Below are positions 34,505-43,246 of a DNA stretch of 64,000 bases, one piece after another (position 1 is the stretch's first letter; the number at the start of each line of letters is the position of its first letter). Made by a program: the position numbers and the translations under genes. Under the pieces are notes generated by a model. The model was given only the letters and a program-made list of their open reading frames with translations, did no database searches and had not been told where the DNA came from. The stretch spans positions 1 through 64,000 of the forward strand of contig WKFN01000006.1 in assembly GCA_014872805.1 (NCBI GenBank), in the 5' to 3' direction. Source of the stretch: Opacimonas sp014872805 (GTDB lineage: Bacteria; Pseudomonadota; Gammaproteobacteria; Enterobacterales; Alteromonadaceae).

Positions 34505-35881
34505 ATGGCAAATTTGCCAGAAAAACACGATACCATAGTTGCCCAAGCCACTGCCATTGGCAAAGGTGGCGTTGGGATCGTGCGTGTTTCTGGACCACTC
34601 AGTCATGACGTTGCTGTAGCGATTCTAGGCCACTGCCCTGCACCTCGATATGCCTACTATGGCGATTTTAAAGATAATGATGGAACGGTGCTCGACCAGG
34701 GCATCGCTATTTTTTTCCGTGGTCCGCATTCTTTTACTGGTGAGGACGTCATCGAGTTTCAAGGGCATGGCGGTCAAATCATTATCGATTTATTGCTCAA
34801 GGCGATTACCGCACACAATAAAGTAAGACTAGCCCATCCAGGTGAATTTTCTGAACGCGCATTTCTTAATGACAAATTAGATCTCGCCCAAGCTGAAGCC
34901 ATTGCGGATTTGATTGATGCATCATCTGAGCAGGCTGCACGTTCTGCCTTGCGCTCACTGCAAGGGGAATTTTCCTCGAGAATTCACGCACTAGTTAACG
35001 ATATTATTGCACTTAGGATGTACGTCGAAGCGGCCATTGATTTTCCAGAAGAAGAAATTGATTTTTTATCCGATGGTAAGGTGCAAAAGGATATGGAGAC
35101 CATCCTAGACGCTTTTGCCGCGGTGCAACGCGAAGCCAAACAAGGGGCTATTTTGCGCGAAGGGATGAAAGTCGTGATTGCTGGTCGACCCAATGCCGGC
35201 AAATCCAGCTTACTCAATGCCCTAGCCGGTCGTGAAACAGCGATCGTCACTGATATCGCTGGCACGACCCGAGATGTGTTATCTGAACATATTCACATCG
35301 ATGGTATGCCTCTTCACGTGATTGACACCGCAGGTCTGCGAGAGAGTCCAGATAAAGTGGAACAAATTGGCATCGAACGCGCTTGGCAAGCCATCGAAAC
35401 TGCGGATAGAGTCTTATTCGTAGTCGACTCAACCGAATCACAAGCTGCTGATCCACATGAGATTTGGCCAGAGTTTATGGCGAAACTCCCACCGAATATA
35501 GGAGTCAGTGTCATCCGTAATAAGGCTGATTTAAGTGGTTTACCCGTCGAGCAAACCGAAGTAAACGATTATCCTGTACTGTCGCTCAGCGCAGCCAATA
35601 AAGCGGGTATCGATTTGCTTGCCGAACACCTAAAAGCCTGTATGGGATTTGTCACCAATACAGAAGGACAATTTTTAGCACGCAGACGTCATATCAACGC
35701 CCTTGCGGTAGCTGGTGAACATTTGCATATTGGTTATGACCAACTGATGGGACATTTTGCCGGCGAATTATTGGCCGAGGAATTGCGTTTAGCACAACAA
35801 GCACTTAATGAAATCACCGGAGAATTTACTTCTGATGATTTACTTGGCAAAATCTTTTCATCCTTTTGTATTGGTAAATAA
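34505..35881 (+). CDS. mnmE: tRNA modification GTPase MnmE (TrmE)
   Basis: 458 aa. The N-terminal folate-binding domain starts DTIVAQATAIGKGGVGIVRVSG. The embedded G domain has GRPNAGKSSLLNAL, TDIAGTTRD, DTAGLRES and NKAD. The C-terminal CIGK supplies the catalytic cysteine. With MnmG, coded nearby at 38342, it makes the cmnm5/mnm5 modification at U34 of tRNAs. Confidence 0.99.
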   Translation: MANLPEKHDTIVAQATAIGKGGVGIVRVSGPLSHDVAVAILGHCPAPRYAYYGDFKDNDGTVLDQGIAIFFRGPHSFTGEDVIEFQGHGGQIIIDLLLKAITAHNKVRLAHPGEFSERAFLNDKLDLAQAEAIADLIDASSEQAARSALRSLQGEFSSRIHALVNDIIALRMYVEAAIDFPEEEIDFLSDGKVQKDMETILDAFAAVQREAKQGAILREGMKVVIAGRPNAGKSSLLNALAGRETAIVTDIAGTTRDVLSEHIHIDGMPLHVIDTAGLRESPDKVEQIGIERAWQAIETADRVLFVVDSTESQAADPHEIWPEFMAKLPPNIGVSVIRNKADLSGLPVEQTEVNDYPVLSLSAANKAGIDLLAEHLKACMGFVTNTEGQFLARRRHINALAVAGEHLHIGYDQLMGHFAGELLAEELRLAQQALNEITGEFTSDDLLGKIFSSFCIGK

Positions 35882-35891
35882 GGTTTATCAC

Positions 35892-36329
35892 ATGGCGCAC
35901 ATTACCTCTCCATTTTCAATCATCGTTGGCTCCATGTTGGGCGCAACCGAATATGTTGCGGATGCAATCAAGGCCAAATGCGATGAACTAGGTTATGCCG
36001 CTGAAGTGTATTTTCAACCTCAATTGGCCGAAATCGATCGCAACACCACTTGGGTAATCTGTACTTCTACACACGGTGCAGGCGATTTGCCAGACAATAT
36101 TCAGCCTTTTCACGATGAGCTTACTAATATTACGCTAAGCAATACCTACTATGTGATAGGTTTGGGTGATTCGTCTTATGACACTTACTGTGGTGGTGCT
36201 GAAACCATGCACAAAACCATGCAACAATGTGGCGCATCGGCATTAGCCCAGCCCAAACTGATTGATGTGTTACAACACCCGATCCCTGAAGATATTGCAG
36301 TGGATTGGTTTGCTGAGCAACTCGCCTAA
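35892..36329 (+). CDS. mioC: flavodoxin-like protein MioC
   Basis: 145 aa from ATG 35892 (MAHITSPFSIIVGSMLGATEY), 10 nt after mnmE; longer in-frame starts run inside mnmE. The FMN-phosphate loop is GSMLGATEYVAD, and STHGAGDLPDNIQPF and GLGDSSYDTYCGG form the flavin-binding loops. In E. coli mioC borders oriC and its transcription affects initiation. Here two genes separate it from oriC. The stop overlaps the next ATG (TAATG). Confidence 0.93.
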   Translation: MAHITSPFSIIVGSMLGATEYVADAIKAKCDELGYAAEVYFQPQLAEIDRNTTWVICTSTHGAGDLPDNIQPFHDELTNITLSNTYYVIGLGDSSYDTYCGGAETMHKTMQQCGASALAQPKLIDVLQHPIPEDIAVDWFAEQLA

Positions 36330-36982
36330 TGTTAACTGATGCAGAATATGCAGCATTATTAGATGTAGAATCCAATGCTGCGCGCAGTTTATATGTGTTA
36401 GGTTTACGACCTAATGCGCATGCAGTGACTGGAGCAACACAACCGATTCACTATCCTTCTTTGTGCAAAATCGTTAGCACCAAAGACGAGCCTTTTACCC
36501 AAGGTCGGCAAATCAATCGATTACTCAAACACTTGCTCAAACAAGGACTAGTTAAACTCGGCCTTGAACAAAATATTGAGCATACACTGCGCGAACAACG
36601 CATCGTATTGCCTATGATGATCGTTGCTAACGAACCCTATATCGAATTGCACACGAAACGCTTTGGTATGCACATGCAGTGGCTGCCAGATGAGCGTTTA
36701 TTTTCAGAGTTAGCGCAACTTGTTGGATTGCTTGATAAGCATTATACCCAAGAAGATATAGGTGATTTTATTAGTTATTGGATGGGTCGTCCGGATAAGC
36801 AATTTAGTCAATTTCAATGGACGCAAAAATTCGTATTGCAACGCAAAACCAAAATGGGCCAACAAGCTCAGCCAGCAACGCACACTGTGGGCTATCAAAG
36901 TGTGTCACAAGATGGCAAAATACATATTGATAACAAAACCAAAGCGTTCATCGAGCGTTATAAAGACAAAACAAATAAATGA
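36329..36982 (+). CDS. DnaT-like primosomal protein
   Basis: 217 aa. The C-terminal half matches the DnaT DNA-binding domain pattern: MQWLPDERLFSELAQL (116-131) followed by DFISYWMGRP (146-155) and FSQFQWTQKFVLQ (159-171), equivalent to the W.P ... F..YW ... qW..K of E. coli DnaT. The N-terminal half (ARSLYVLGLRPNA, QINRLLKHLLKQGLV) resembles the DnaT N-terminal oligomerisation region. DnaT delivers DnaC-DnaB to DNA during primosome assembly. It is translationally linked to mioC and followed after 7 nt by a DnaC-like gene, which supports the call. Confidence 0.8.
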   Translation: MLTDAEYAALLDVESNAARSLYVLGLRPNAHAVTGATQPIHYPSLCKIVSTKDEPFTQGRQINRLLKHLLKQGLVKLGLEQNIEHTLREQRIVLPMMIVANEPYIELHTKRFGMHMQWLPDERLFSELAQLVGLLDKHYTQEDIGDFISYWMGRPDKQFSQFQWTQKFVLQRKTKMGQQAQPATHTVGYQSVSQDGKIHIDNKTKAFIERYKDKTNK

Positions 36983-36989
36983 GGGTCGT

Positions 36990-37805
36990 GTGGACAATTT
37001 ACAAGACAAAATCGCCAGTCTCGGCAAGCGTTTAGGTAAACTCACGACACCGGAAACCGTCACGCCATATCAAGAGCTTCGAGCACAATATCAAGCGCAA
37101 GCTAATCGTGACATTGCTGCCTTACAAGCTCAGAGTAAACAACAACGCATTGCGTCTATTTTTGGTCAAGCAGACCTCAATCCCAATTGGCGCTTTGATA
37201 CCTTAGTCAATGATGCCGAAGATATGAGTGAAGCCATTAGTTTTGCACAATCCTTTATCAGTGCCTATGACGACCCGAACTTTCGTAAACAATCGTCGCA
37301 CATGTTTATTTTTTATGGCGATTACGGGCGTGGCAAATCACATCTAGCTGGGGCTATTGCACATCATTTGATTGAACACTTTGAAACTAGTGTGCTGTAT
37401 CGTCAACTGTCGAGTTTGCTTGAAATGCGTTTTTATTCTTATGACTATGATGCCAAAGACGGTGTGGCTGAGCAGTTCAGAGAGATCCAACAAGACTTAC
37501 TCAATGTTGATTTGCTCATCCTAGATGAGGTTTGTGTGAATGAGACCATGCTCAAGAAAAATGCTCAAAGCTGGCTCGGAAATTTGTTGCGTTTACGCCA
37601 AGCTGCTAAGAAAAACTGCATCCTGATCACCAATCATTCACTTAAAGATTTGAGCATTGCCCTGGGCAAATACTGTACCGAATCCATCAAAGAATATGAT
37701 ACCTATAAGATCCAATTCCACGGCCCTTCCCGACGAGAGGAATTTGTAGATGATTCGATCTCGCATACACCCGTCTCAGGGTATCAACCTAACCAAGTAA
37801 AATAA
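36990..37805 (+). CDS. DnaC-like helicase loader ATPase
   Basis: 271 aa from GTG 36990, with GAGGG 5 nt upstream; upstream in-frame starts run inside the dnaT-like gene in another frame. AAA+ core: Walker A GDYGRGKS (110-117), Walker B DLLILDE (174-180) and sensor-1 ILITNHS (211-217). The N-terminus is a coiled helical region. Its size and order resemble E. coli DnaC (245 aa). Pairing with a DnaT-like gene and location next to oriC suggest it loads the replicative helicase. A phage-derived or IstB-type ATPase is the alternative, but no transposase is near. Confidence 0.8.
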   Translation: MDNLQDKIASLGKRLGKLTTPETVTPYQELRAQYQAQANRDIAALQAQSKQQRIASIFGQADLNPNWRFDTLVNDAEDMSEAISFAQSFISAYDDPNFRKQSSHMFIFYGDYGRGKSHLAGAIAHHLIEHFETSVLYRQLSSLLEMRFYSYDYDAKDGVAEQFREIQQDLLNVDLLILDEVCVNETMLKKNAQSWLGNLLRLRQAAKKNCILITNHSLKDLSIALGKYCTESIKEYDTYKIQFHGPSRREEFVDDSISHTPVSGYQPNQVK

Positions 37806-37918
37806 CATTAAGTCTACTATTAAGCGCCGGTGTCATTGCTCATTACATTTATCAAAGCTATGAACTAAAACTTGTACTGCGCACCTTTGGTGGCAGTATT
37901 AAGATCAAAAAAAGTTAA
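37802..37918 (+). other. short membrane-segment reading frame behind the DnaC-like gene
   Basis: In the -1 frame relative to the DnaC-like gene, an open frame reads ITLSLLLSAGVIAHYIY followed by QSYELKLVLRTFGGSIKIKKS and a stop at 37916. It looks like one hydrophobic helix with a basic tail. It has no ATG, GTG or TTG start; its only possible starts are ATA/ATT, or frameshifting near the dnaC-like stop (GTAAAATAA). It could be a decayed gene, a frameshift extension or chance. Confidence 0.35.
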
Positions 37919-38341
37919 TCACAAAAACGGATCAAAGTGGCTATCAACCTATACCGACTTACCCACAACTCATACAGTGATGTGGATAAGATCGGTATTT
38001 GTTTGGGATTATGATCGGTATGAATCGATCATAACTTTATAATAAAATCATCTTGTGGATAACTCATGTTTTTATACACAGGATGTACGCAGTTACAAAC
38101 TGATCTTAAGTCTAGTTATGATCTCTGTAATAAATTGTTTTTATTAAAAAAAATAAGCTTATCCAAAGAAAATCAGTCACTTAATAATAATAATAATAAA
38201 CTAAGATCCATAAAGTATGTTTTATATAATTATCCTCGCTCTTCGCACAAACCGGCTTTCTCTTTTGCAAAGACAAAAAAATTAGGCACAACATCACCTT
38301 TAGGCTAAAATATACCCGATTAAAAAATTCAAGGTATCCTT
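37806..38341. other. oriC: chromosomal replication origin oriC
   Basis: This 536-bp gap before mnmG holds DnaA boxes: TTACCCACA 37959-37967 (one mismatch), TGTGGATAA 37981-37989, TGTGGATAA 38054-38062, TTATACACA 38072-38080 and weaker TTATCCAAA 38159-38167. Eight GATC sites fall within ~305 bp (37903, 37930, 37990, 38013, 38027, 38102, 38120, 38205), far above chance, pointing to Dam/SeqA control. A very AT-rich stretch at 38124-38235, including six TAA repeats (38182-38199), is the likely unwinding element. Position beside mnmG matches E. coli and Vibrio origins. Confidence 0.93.
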
Positions 38342-40231
38342 ATGTATTATCAACAAGCGTATGACGTTATAGTCGTGGGTGGTGGCCATGCTGGTACCGA
38401 AGCTGCGCTTGCTGCCGCACGGATGGGCGCAACTACTTTGCTTTTGACCCACAATATGGAAACACTTGGACAAATGTCTTGTAATCCAGCCATTGGTGGT
38501 ATCGGAAAAGGTCATTTAGTCAAAGAAATCGATGCGTTAGGCGGAGTTATGGCACATGCCATTGATAAAGCTGGGATACAATGGCGTACCTTGAATGCTT
38601 CAAAAGGCCCAGCGGTGCGAGCTACACGTGCTCAAGCTGATCGCAGTTTGTATCGCAATGCCGTTCGATACACATTAGAGCATCAAAACAACTTGACTAT
38701 CTTTCAGCAATCTTGTGATGACTTGATTGTCGAAAATGACCGTGTCGCGGGAGTTGTTACCCAAATGGGGTTAAAATTCAAAGCCAAAACGGTCGTATTG
38801 ACTGTTGGTACGTTTTTGGGTGGTACCATTCACATAGGGCTAGAAAATTACAAAGGCGGTCGGGCAGGTGATCCACCATCCATCGCTCTTGCTGAGCGTT
38901 TAAGGGCTTTACCATTTAGAGTGGAACGTCTCAAAACCGGTACTCCAGCTCGCCTAGATTCACGCACCTTGGATTATTCCAAGATGCAAGAACAACCTGG
39001 TGATACACCACTTCCGGTATTTTCATTTATGGGCAGTGTTGCCGATCATCCAGAGCAAATCCCATGTTACATCACGCATACCAACGAAAGGACTCATGAC
39101 ATTATCCGTGGAGGACTGGATCGCTCGCCAATGTTTACGGGTGTGATTGAAGGAGTTGGTCCACGTTACTGCCCAAGTATTGAAGACAAAATCACCCGTT
39201 TTGCAGATAAAAATTCGCATCAGATTTTTGTTGAACCAGAAGGTCTCAACTCGATAGAAATTTATCCTAACGGGATCAGTACTTCCTTGCCTTTTGATGT
39301 GCAGTGTGACTTGATTCACTCCATTGCTGGATTTGAAAATGCACACATTATTCGCCCTGGATATGCGATTGAATACGATTTCTTTGATCCACGCGATTTG
39401 AAACAATCACTCGAAACGAAATTTATTGATGGCTTGTTCTTTGCAGGTCAGATCAATGGCACTACAGGTTATGAAGAAGCCGGTGCACAAGGTTTGCTTG
39501 CAGGTGCCAACGCTGCGTTACAAGCATCTGATAAAGAGGCGATTAGTTTACGACGCGATCAAGCATACATAGGTGTATTAATTGATGATTTGGCGACATT
39601 AGGTACTAAAGAACCGTATCGGATGTTTACTTCACGTGCTGAATACCGCTTGCTATTGCGTGAAGATAATGCGGATCTGCGTTTGACTGCCCTTGGCCGA
39701 GAAGTTGGCTTAGTTGATGATGTGCGGTGGGCGGCATTTAATGAAAAAATTGAATTAATCGAGCGTGAAAAACAACGCTTAAAAGGTCAGTATATCCATG
39801 CTAAACACGCTTCGGTAAGTGAACTCAATAAAGTATTGCGCAATCCTGTGACGCGTGAACATTCATTAGAAGAATTGATCCGTCGTCCTGAAATGACCTA
39901 TCAAACGCTGATGGGCATTGAGAGTTTAGGTCCTGGTTTGAAGCATGTTCAAGCAGCCGAGCAAGTTGAAATACAAATCAAATACGCCGGATATATTGAG
40001 CGTCAAAAAGACGAGATTGCCAAAACTCAGCGTCATGAGGAAACTTTGTTGCCAGCGGATTTTGATTATAGCCAAATCTCTGGGCTATCCAACGAAGTGG
40101 TAGCTAAGCTGAGTGAATCCAGACCGGAGACCATTGGCAAAGCGTCTCGTATTTCGGGTGTCACCCCAGCGGCGATTTCATTATTGTTAGTGTATCTCAA
40201 AAAACACAACATGTTGCGCAAGAGCGCATAG
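38342..40231 (+). CDS. mnmG: tRNA uridine-5-carboxymethylaminomethyl modification enzyme MnmG (GidA)
   Basis: 629 aa, as in E. coli. FAD-binding motif VIVVGGGHAGTEAALAAARMG at the N-terminus, then SCNPAIGGIGKGHLVKEIDALGG, GTFLGGTIHIG, RLKTGTPARLD and GTTGYEEAGAQGLLAG. The C-terminal helical domain binds MnmE. It works with MnmE on U34 of tRNA. It starts at the right edge of oriC and is followed 2 nt later by rsmG. Confidence 0.99.
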   Translation: MYYQQAYDVIVVGGGHAGTEAALAAARMGATTLLLTHNMETLGQMSCNPAIGGIGKGHLVKEIDALGGVMAHAIDKAGIQWRTLNASKGPAVRATRAQADRSLYRNAVRYTLEHQNNLTIFQQSCDDLIVENDRVAGVVTQMGLKFKAKTVVLTVGTFLGGTIHIGLENYKGGRAGDPPSIALAERLRALPFRVERLKTGTPARLDSRTLDYSKMQEQPGDTPLPVFSFMGSVADHPEQIPCYITHTNERTHDIIRGGLDRSPMFTGVIEGVGPRYCPSIEDKITRFADKNSHQIFVEPEGLNSIEIYPNGISTSLPFDVQCDLIHSIAGFENAHIIRPGYAIEYDFFDPRDLKQSLETKFIDGLFFAGQINGTTGYEEAGAQGLLAGANAALQASDKEAISLRRDQAYIGVLIDDLATLGTKEPYRMFTSRAEYRLLLREDNADLRLTALGREVGLVDDVRWAAFNEKIELIEREKQRLKGQYIHAKHASVSELNKVLRNPVTREHSLEELIRRPEMTYQTLMGIESLGPGLKHVQAAEQVEIQIKYAGYIERQKDEIAKTQRHEETLLPADFDYSQISGLSNEVVAKLSESRPETIGKASRISGVTPAAISLLLVYLKKHNMLRKSA

Positions 40232-40233
40232 AC

Positions 40234-40866
40234 ATGGAAAAAGCACAGTTACTCGACCTTCTTGATTCGCTCATTGCTAAAACAGACCTTGAGGTGAGTG
40301 TTTCTCAGCGCGATGCCCTCATAGAGTATGTATTGCTCATCAACAAGTGGAATAAAGCCTATAATTTAACTGCGGTGCGTGATGTCAAAGAGATGGTCGT
40401 CAAACACATCATGGATTCCATTATGGTGATGCCGTATGTAACAGGTCAGCAGTGTATTGACGTTGGCACTGGACCGGGTTTACCTGGGATTCCTTTAGCC
40501 ATTATGTGCCCTGATAAACAATTTACATTACTTGATACCTTGGGTAAGCGAGTGCGTTTTTTGAATCAAGTGGTTTATGCATTAGGTTTGACCAATGTCA
40601 CACCTGTTCAGGCAAGAGTCGAAGAATATACCGAAAATAACGAATTTGATGTCGTGATTTCACGTGCGTTTGCTAGTCTTAAAGATATGTTGCACTGGTG
40701 TGCACATCTGATACATTCTAAGGGTGAGTTTTTGGCATTAAAAGGCCAAGATCCTGTTGATGAAATTAATGAGTGCCAACATGAATATGAGGTTTCAAGT
40801 AAGTATGCGCTTACTATACCAAATTTAAATGCTGAACGACATGTGCTCATAATTCGTCCAAAATAA
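40234..40866 (+). CDS. rsmG: 16S rRNA m7G527 methyltransferase RsmG (GidB)
   Basis: 210 aa. SAM-binding motif CIDVGTGPGLPGIPLAI, LLDTLGKRVRFLNQV and DVVISRAFASLKDML are the RsmG signature; NKWNKAYNLTAVRD is the conserved N-terminal block. It methylates G527 in the 530 loop of 16S rRNA. The mnmG-rsmG-parA-parB order is nearly universal near bacterial origins. Confidence 0.98.
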   Translation: MEKAQLLDLLDSLIAKTDLEVSVSQRDALIEYVLLINKWNKAYNLTAVRDVKEMVVKHIMDSIMVMPYVTGQQCIDVGTGPGLPGIPLAIMCPDKQFTLLDTLGKRVRFLNQVVYALGLTNVTPVQARVEEYTENNEFDVVISRAFASLKDMLHWCAHLIHSKGEFLALKGQDPVDEINECQHEYEVSSKYALTIPNLNAERHVLIIRPK

Positions 40867-40893
40867 ATATAAATCACAGGTAGTGACATAACA

Positions 40894-41679
40894 GTGGCAA
40901 AAATTATAGCAATTGCAAACCAAAAAGGCGGTGTCGGCAAAACCACCACCGCTGTGAATGTGGCTGCGTCGATGGCAGCGACAAAACGTCGTGTATTGCT
41001 CATTGATCTTGACCCACAAGGCAATGCGACCACAGCAAGTGGGATCACCAAACACGATGCCCCGGCTACCTGTTATGAATTGCTTATTGAGGATATGCCG
41101 GCCAAGGACGTCATCATTAAAGAAACGACTGGCAAATATCATTTAATTGCTGGCAACAGTGATAATACTGCTGCAGAAGTAAAATTAATGGAGCTTTTTG
41201 CGCGCGAAGTGAGATTGCGCAAAGCATTAGAGCCGGTACGAGAGCATTACGACTATATTTTTATCGACTGCCCTCCCTCTTTGTCACAGCTGACCGTCAA
41301 TGCGCTTGCCGCAGCAGATTCGGTGATTGTCCCGATGCAATGTGAATATTACGCATTAGAAGGGCTAACAGAGCTAATGGGCACCATCGAAAAACTCGCT
41401 TCTGTGGTCAATCAAGATTTGTGTATTGAAGGCATTTTGCGCACTATGTACGACCCTCGAAATCGTCTGGCCAACGATGTCTCAGAACAACTAAAACGAC
41501 ATTTTGGCACGCAAGTGTACCGAACTGTGATCCCTCGCAATGTCAGATTAGCAGAAGCGCCAAGTTATGGTGCCCCTGCTATGTATTACGATAAGACTTC
41601 TACCGGTGCAAAAGCCTATCTGGCACTGGCCGGTGAGATTTTAAGACGAACTCAAGCAGCCAATAAACAATCTGCATAG
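40894..41679 (+). CDS. parA: chromosome partitioning ATPase ParA (Soj)
   Basis: 261 aa from GTG 40894. Deviant Walker A NQKGGVGKTTTAVNVAA, Walker A' LIDLDPQGNAT and Walker B IFIDCPPSLSQLT identify a small chromosomal ParA without an N-terminal DNA-binding extension. ParA forms ATP-dependent gradients that move ParB-parS complexes. parB follows after 17 nt, and four parS-like sites are in the window. Confidence 0.97.
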   Translation: MAKIIAIANQKGGVGKTTTAVNVAASMAATKRRVLLIDLDPQGNATTASGITKHDAPATCYELLIEDMPAKDVIIKETTGKYHLIAGNSDNTAAEVKLMELFAREVRLRKALEPVREHYDYIFIDCPPSLSQLTVNALAAADSVIVPMQCEYYALEGLTELMGTIEKLASVVNQDLCIEGILRTMYDPRNRLANDVSEQLKRHFGTQVYRTVIPRNVRLAEAPSYGAPAMYYDKTSTGAKAYLALAGEILRRTQAANKQSA

Positions 41680-41696
41680 GTGTATAGGTAACTATT

Positions 41697-42569
41697 ATGT
41701 CAGTAAAAAACAAAGGCTTAGGACGCGGATTGGACGCGTTATTAACTGCGTCACGTGCAGCACCAGCACCGACTAGCGAATCTCCATCTGATAATAGTGA
41801 CTTAACGTCTTTACCCATCGAGTGGTTGCAACCGGGAAAGTATCAACCGCGCAAAGATATGTCACCAGAAGCACTAGAAGAGCTTGCCAGTTCCATTACG
41901 GCACAAGGCGTTATTCAGCCTATTGTAGTGCGTCCGGTTGGAGTTGAGCAATACGAAATCATTGCTGGTGAGCGTCGTTGGCGAGCATCGCAGATGGCAC
42001 AACTGCATGAAGTCCCCGTCATTATTAAAGATGTACCAGATGAAGCGGCCGTAGCCATTGCCCTAATTGAAAATATTCAACGCGAAGATCTCAATGCGAT
42101 GGAAGAGGCTCAAGCGTTAGATCGTTTGATTCTGGAATTCCAACTTACCCAACAAGAAGCGGCAGAAGCCGTTGGCAAATCACGTTCTACGGTCACTAAC
42201 TTATTGAGGTTAAATTCATTAGAAGGTGAAGTTAAAACCTTACTTGAACACGGTGATATTGAAATGGGTCATGCCCGAGCTTTACTCTCGCTTACCGGTG
42301 AGACTCAGATCGACGCAGCACAACATGTTGCCGGTAAAGGGTTAAATGTCCGTGAGACGGAAAACTATGTACGACGTCTCAATGAGCCCAAAAAAGACAA
42401 ACCCATTCCTACCGTCGATCCAGATGTTGAAAAATTACAAACGCGTTTATCTGAACAGCTCGGTGCAGCAGTAAAAATTAGTCATAATGCCAAAGGCAAA
42501 GGTAAGTTGACAATTGATTTTGGCAATCTTGACCAACTGGATGGGATTCTGGCTCACATTGCTAAATAG
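41697..42569 (+). CDS. parB: chromosome partitioning CTPase/DNA-binding protein ParB (Spo0J)
   Basis: 290 aa. N-terminal LGRGLDALL, then the ParB/Srx CTP-binding fold with QPRKDMSPEALEELASSI and the conserved GERRWRAS box, a helix-turn-helix (LTQQEAAEAVGKSRSTVTNLLRL) that reads parS, and a C-terminal dimerisation domain. It nucleates on parS and spreads as a clamp. It is coupled to parA. Confidence 0.98.
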   Translation: MSVKNKGLGRGLDALLTASRAAPAPTSESPSDNSDLTSLPIEWLQPGKYQPRKDMSPEALEELASSITAQGVIQPIVVRPVGVEQYEIIAGERRWRASQMAQLHEVPVIIKDVPDEAAVAIALIENIQREDLNAMEEAQALDRLILEFQLTQQEAAEAVGKSRSTVTNLLRLNSLEGEVKTLLEHGDIEMGHARALLSLTGETQIDAAQHVAGKGLNVRETENYVRRLNEPKKDKPIPTVDPDVEKLQTRLSEQLGAAVKISHNAKGKGKLTIDFGNLDQLDGILAHIAK

Positions 42570-42766
42570 CCCAGATGCGTAGCAATTTTGTTAATGACTT
42601 TTTAGCAAAACATTACATGTAAACATCTGTTTAAACCCCCTGTTACGACTTTGGCACTAAGCACTTGGTAGGAAATCTGAATAGCGATGGTCCCTTAGCC
42701 TATATTCTCCCTAGATCATTCACCAAAACAATTAACCCTATAACTTGTATACAGAAATGATTATTG

Positions 42767-42794
42767 TTGCAAAAAAAATCCTGACAAGTATACT
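42767..42794 (+). promoter_or_regulatory. promoter of the ATP synthase operon
   Basis: TTGCAA at 42767-42772 and TATACT at 42789-42794 with a 16-nt spacer lie about 40 bp before the atpI GTG. They are the best match in the 264-bp gap between parB and atpI. Confidence 0.65.
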
Positions 42795-42833
42795 CATGAG
42801 CGCTAAACATAGGTAAGAAAGAAAGAGACAAAA

Positions 42834-43220
42834 GTGGCTATCGCGATAATCAGTAAGGGCGTCGTACTAGCCAAACGAGCATTGATAGCTCAGAGCGCAA
42901 TAGCACTACTAATAGTAATAACAAGTCTGCCTTTTTTTTCATTTCCCACAATACTGAACTATGCAGCAGGCGCATGTATCAGTATTTTACCTAATCTAGT
43001 GTTTACCTATTTTGCGTTTCGTTATAGTGGCGCAACCAAAAAACACTTAGTCATGAAGAGCATGAGCCAGGGCTCCAAATTAAAACTGGCAGCAACAATA
43101 ATATTATTTGTGATGGCATATCAGCTATTACCTACCGCCCCAGTGGCATTACTTGTAGGCTTTGCGATCACAACGGCGACTCACACCATCTCTGTCATGT
43201 GGTTGAGCGCAAAAGGATGA
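42834..43220 (+). CDS. atpI: ATP synthase protein I
   Basis: 128 aa from GTG 42834 with an AGAAAGAGA ribosome site. Four hydrophobic segments, with the conserved AAGACISILPNLVFTYFAF and a C-terminal TM ending in MWLSAKG. AtpI is not a structural subunit; it is thought to help assemble the c-ring. It heads the atp operon, as is typical. Sequence conservation is low, so the assignment rests partly on position. Confidence 0.88.
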   Translation: MAIAIISKGVVLAKRALIAQSAIALLIVITSLPFFSFPTILNYAAGACISILPNLVFTYFAFRYSGATKKHLVMKSMSQGSKLKLAATIILFVMAYQLLPTAPVALLVGFAITTATHTISVMWLSAKG

Positions 43221-43246
43221 ATTTTAAATTACATATGGGTTAAACA

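Noticed and set aside
36762..36989. Longer start for the DnaC-like gene
   Set aside because: The extension overlaps the DnaT-like gene in another frame; GTG 36990 with GAGGG upstream fits better.
36990..37805. IstB-type transposition ATPase instead of DnaC
   Set aside because: No IstA-like transposase or inverted repeats flank it, and it follows a DnaT-like gene, so the DnaC reading is better supported.
38066..38308. An 80-codon plus-strand reading frame inside oriC
   Set aside because: It spans DnaA boxes and the AT-rich unwinding region, is low-complexity (poly-Asn from the TAA tract), has no ribosome site and resembles no protein.
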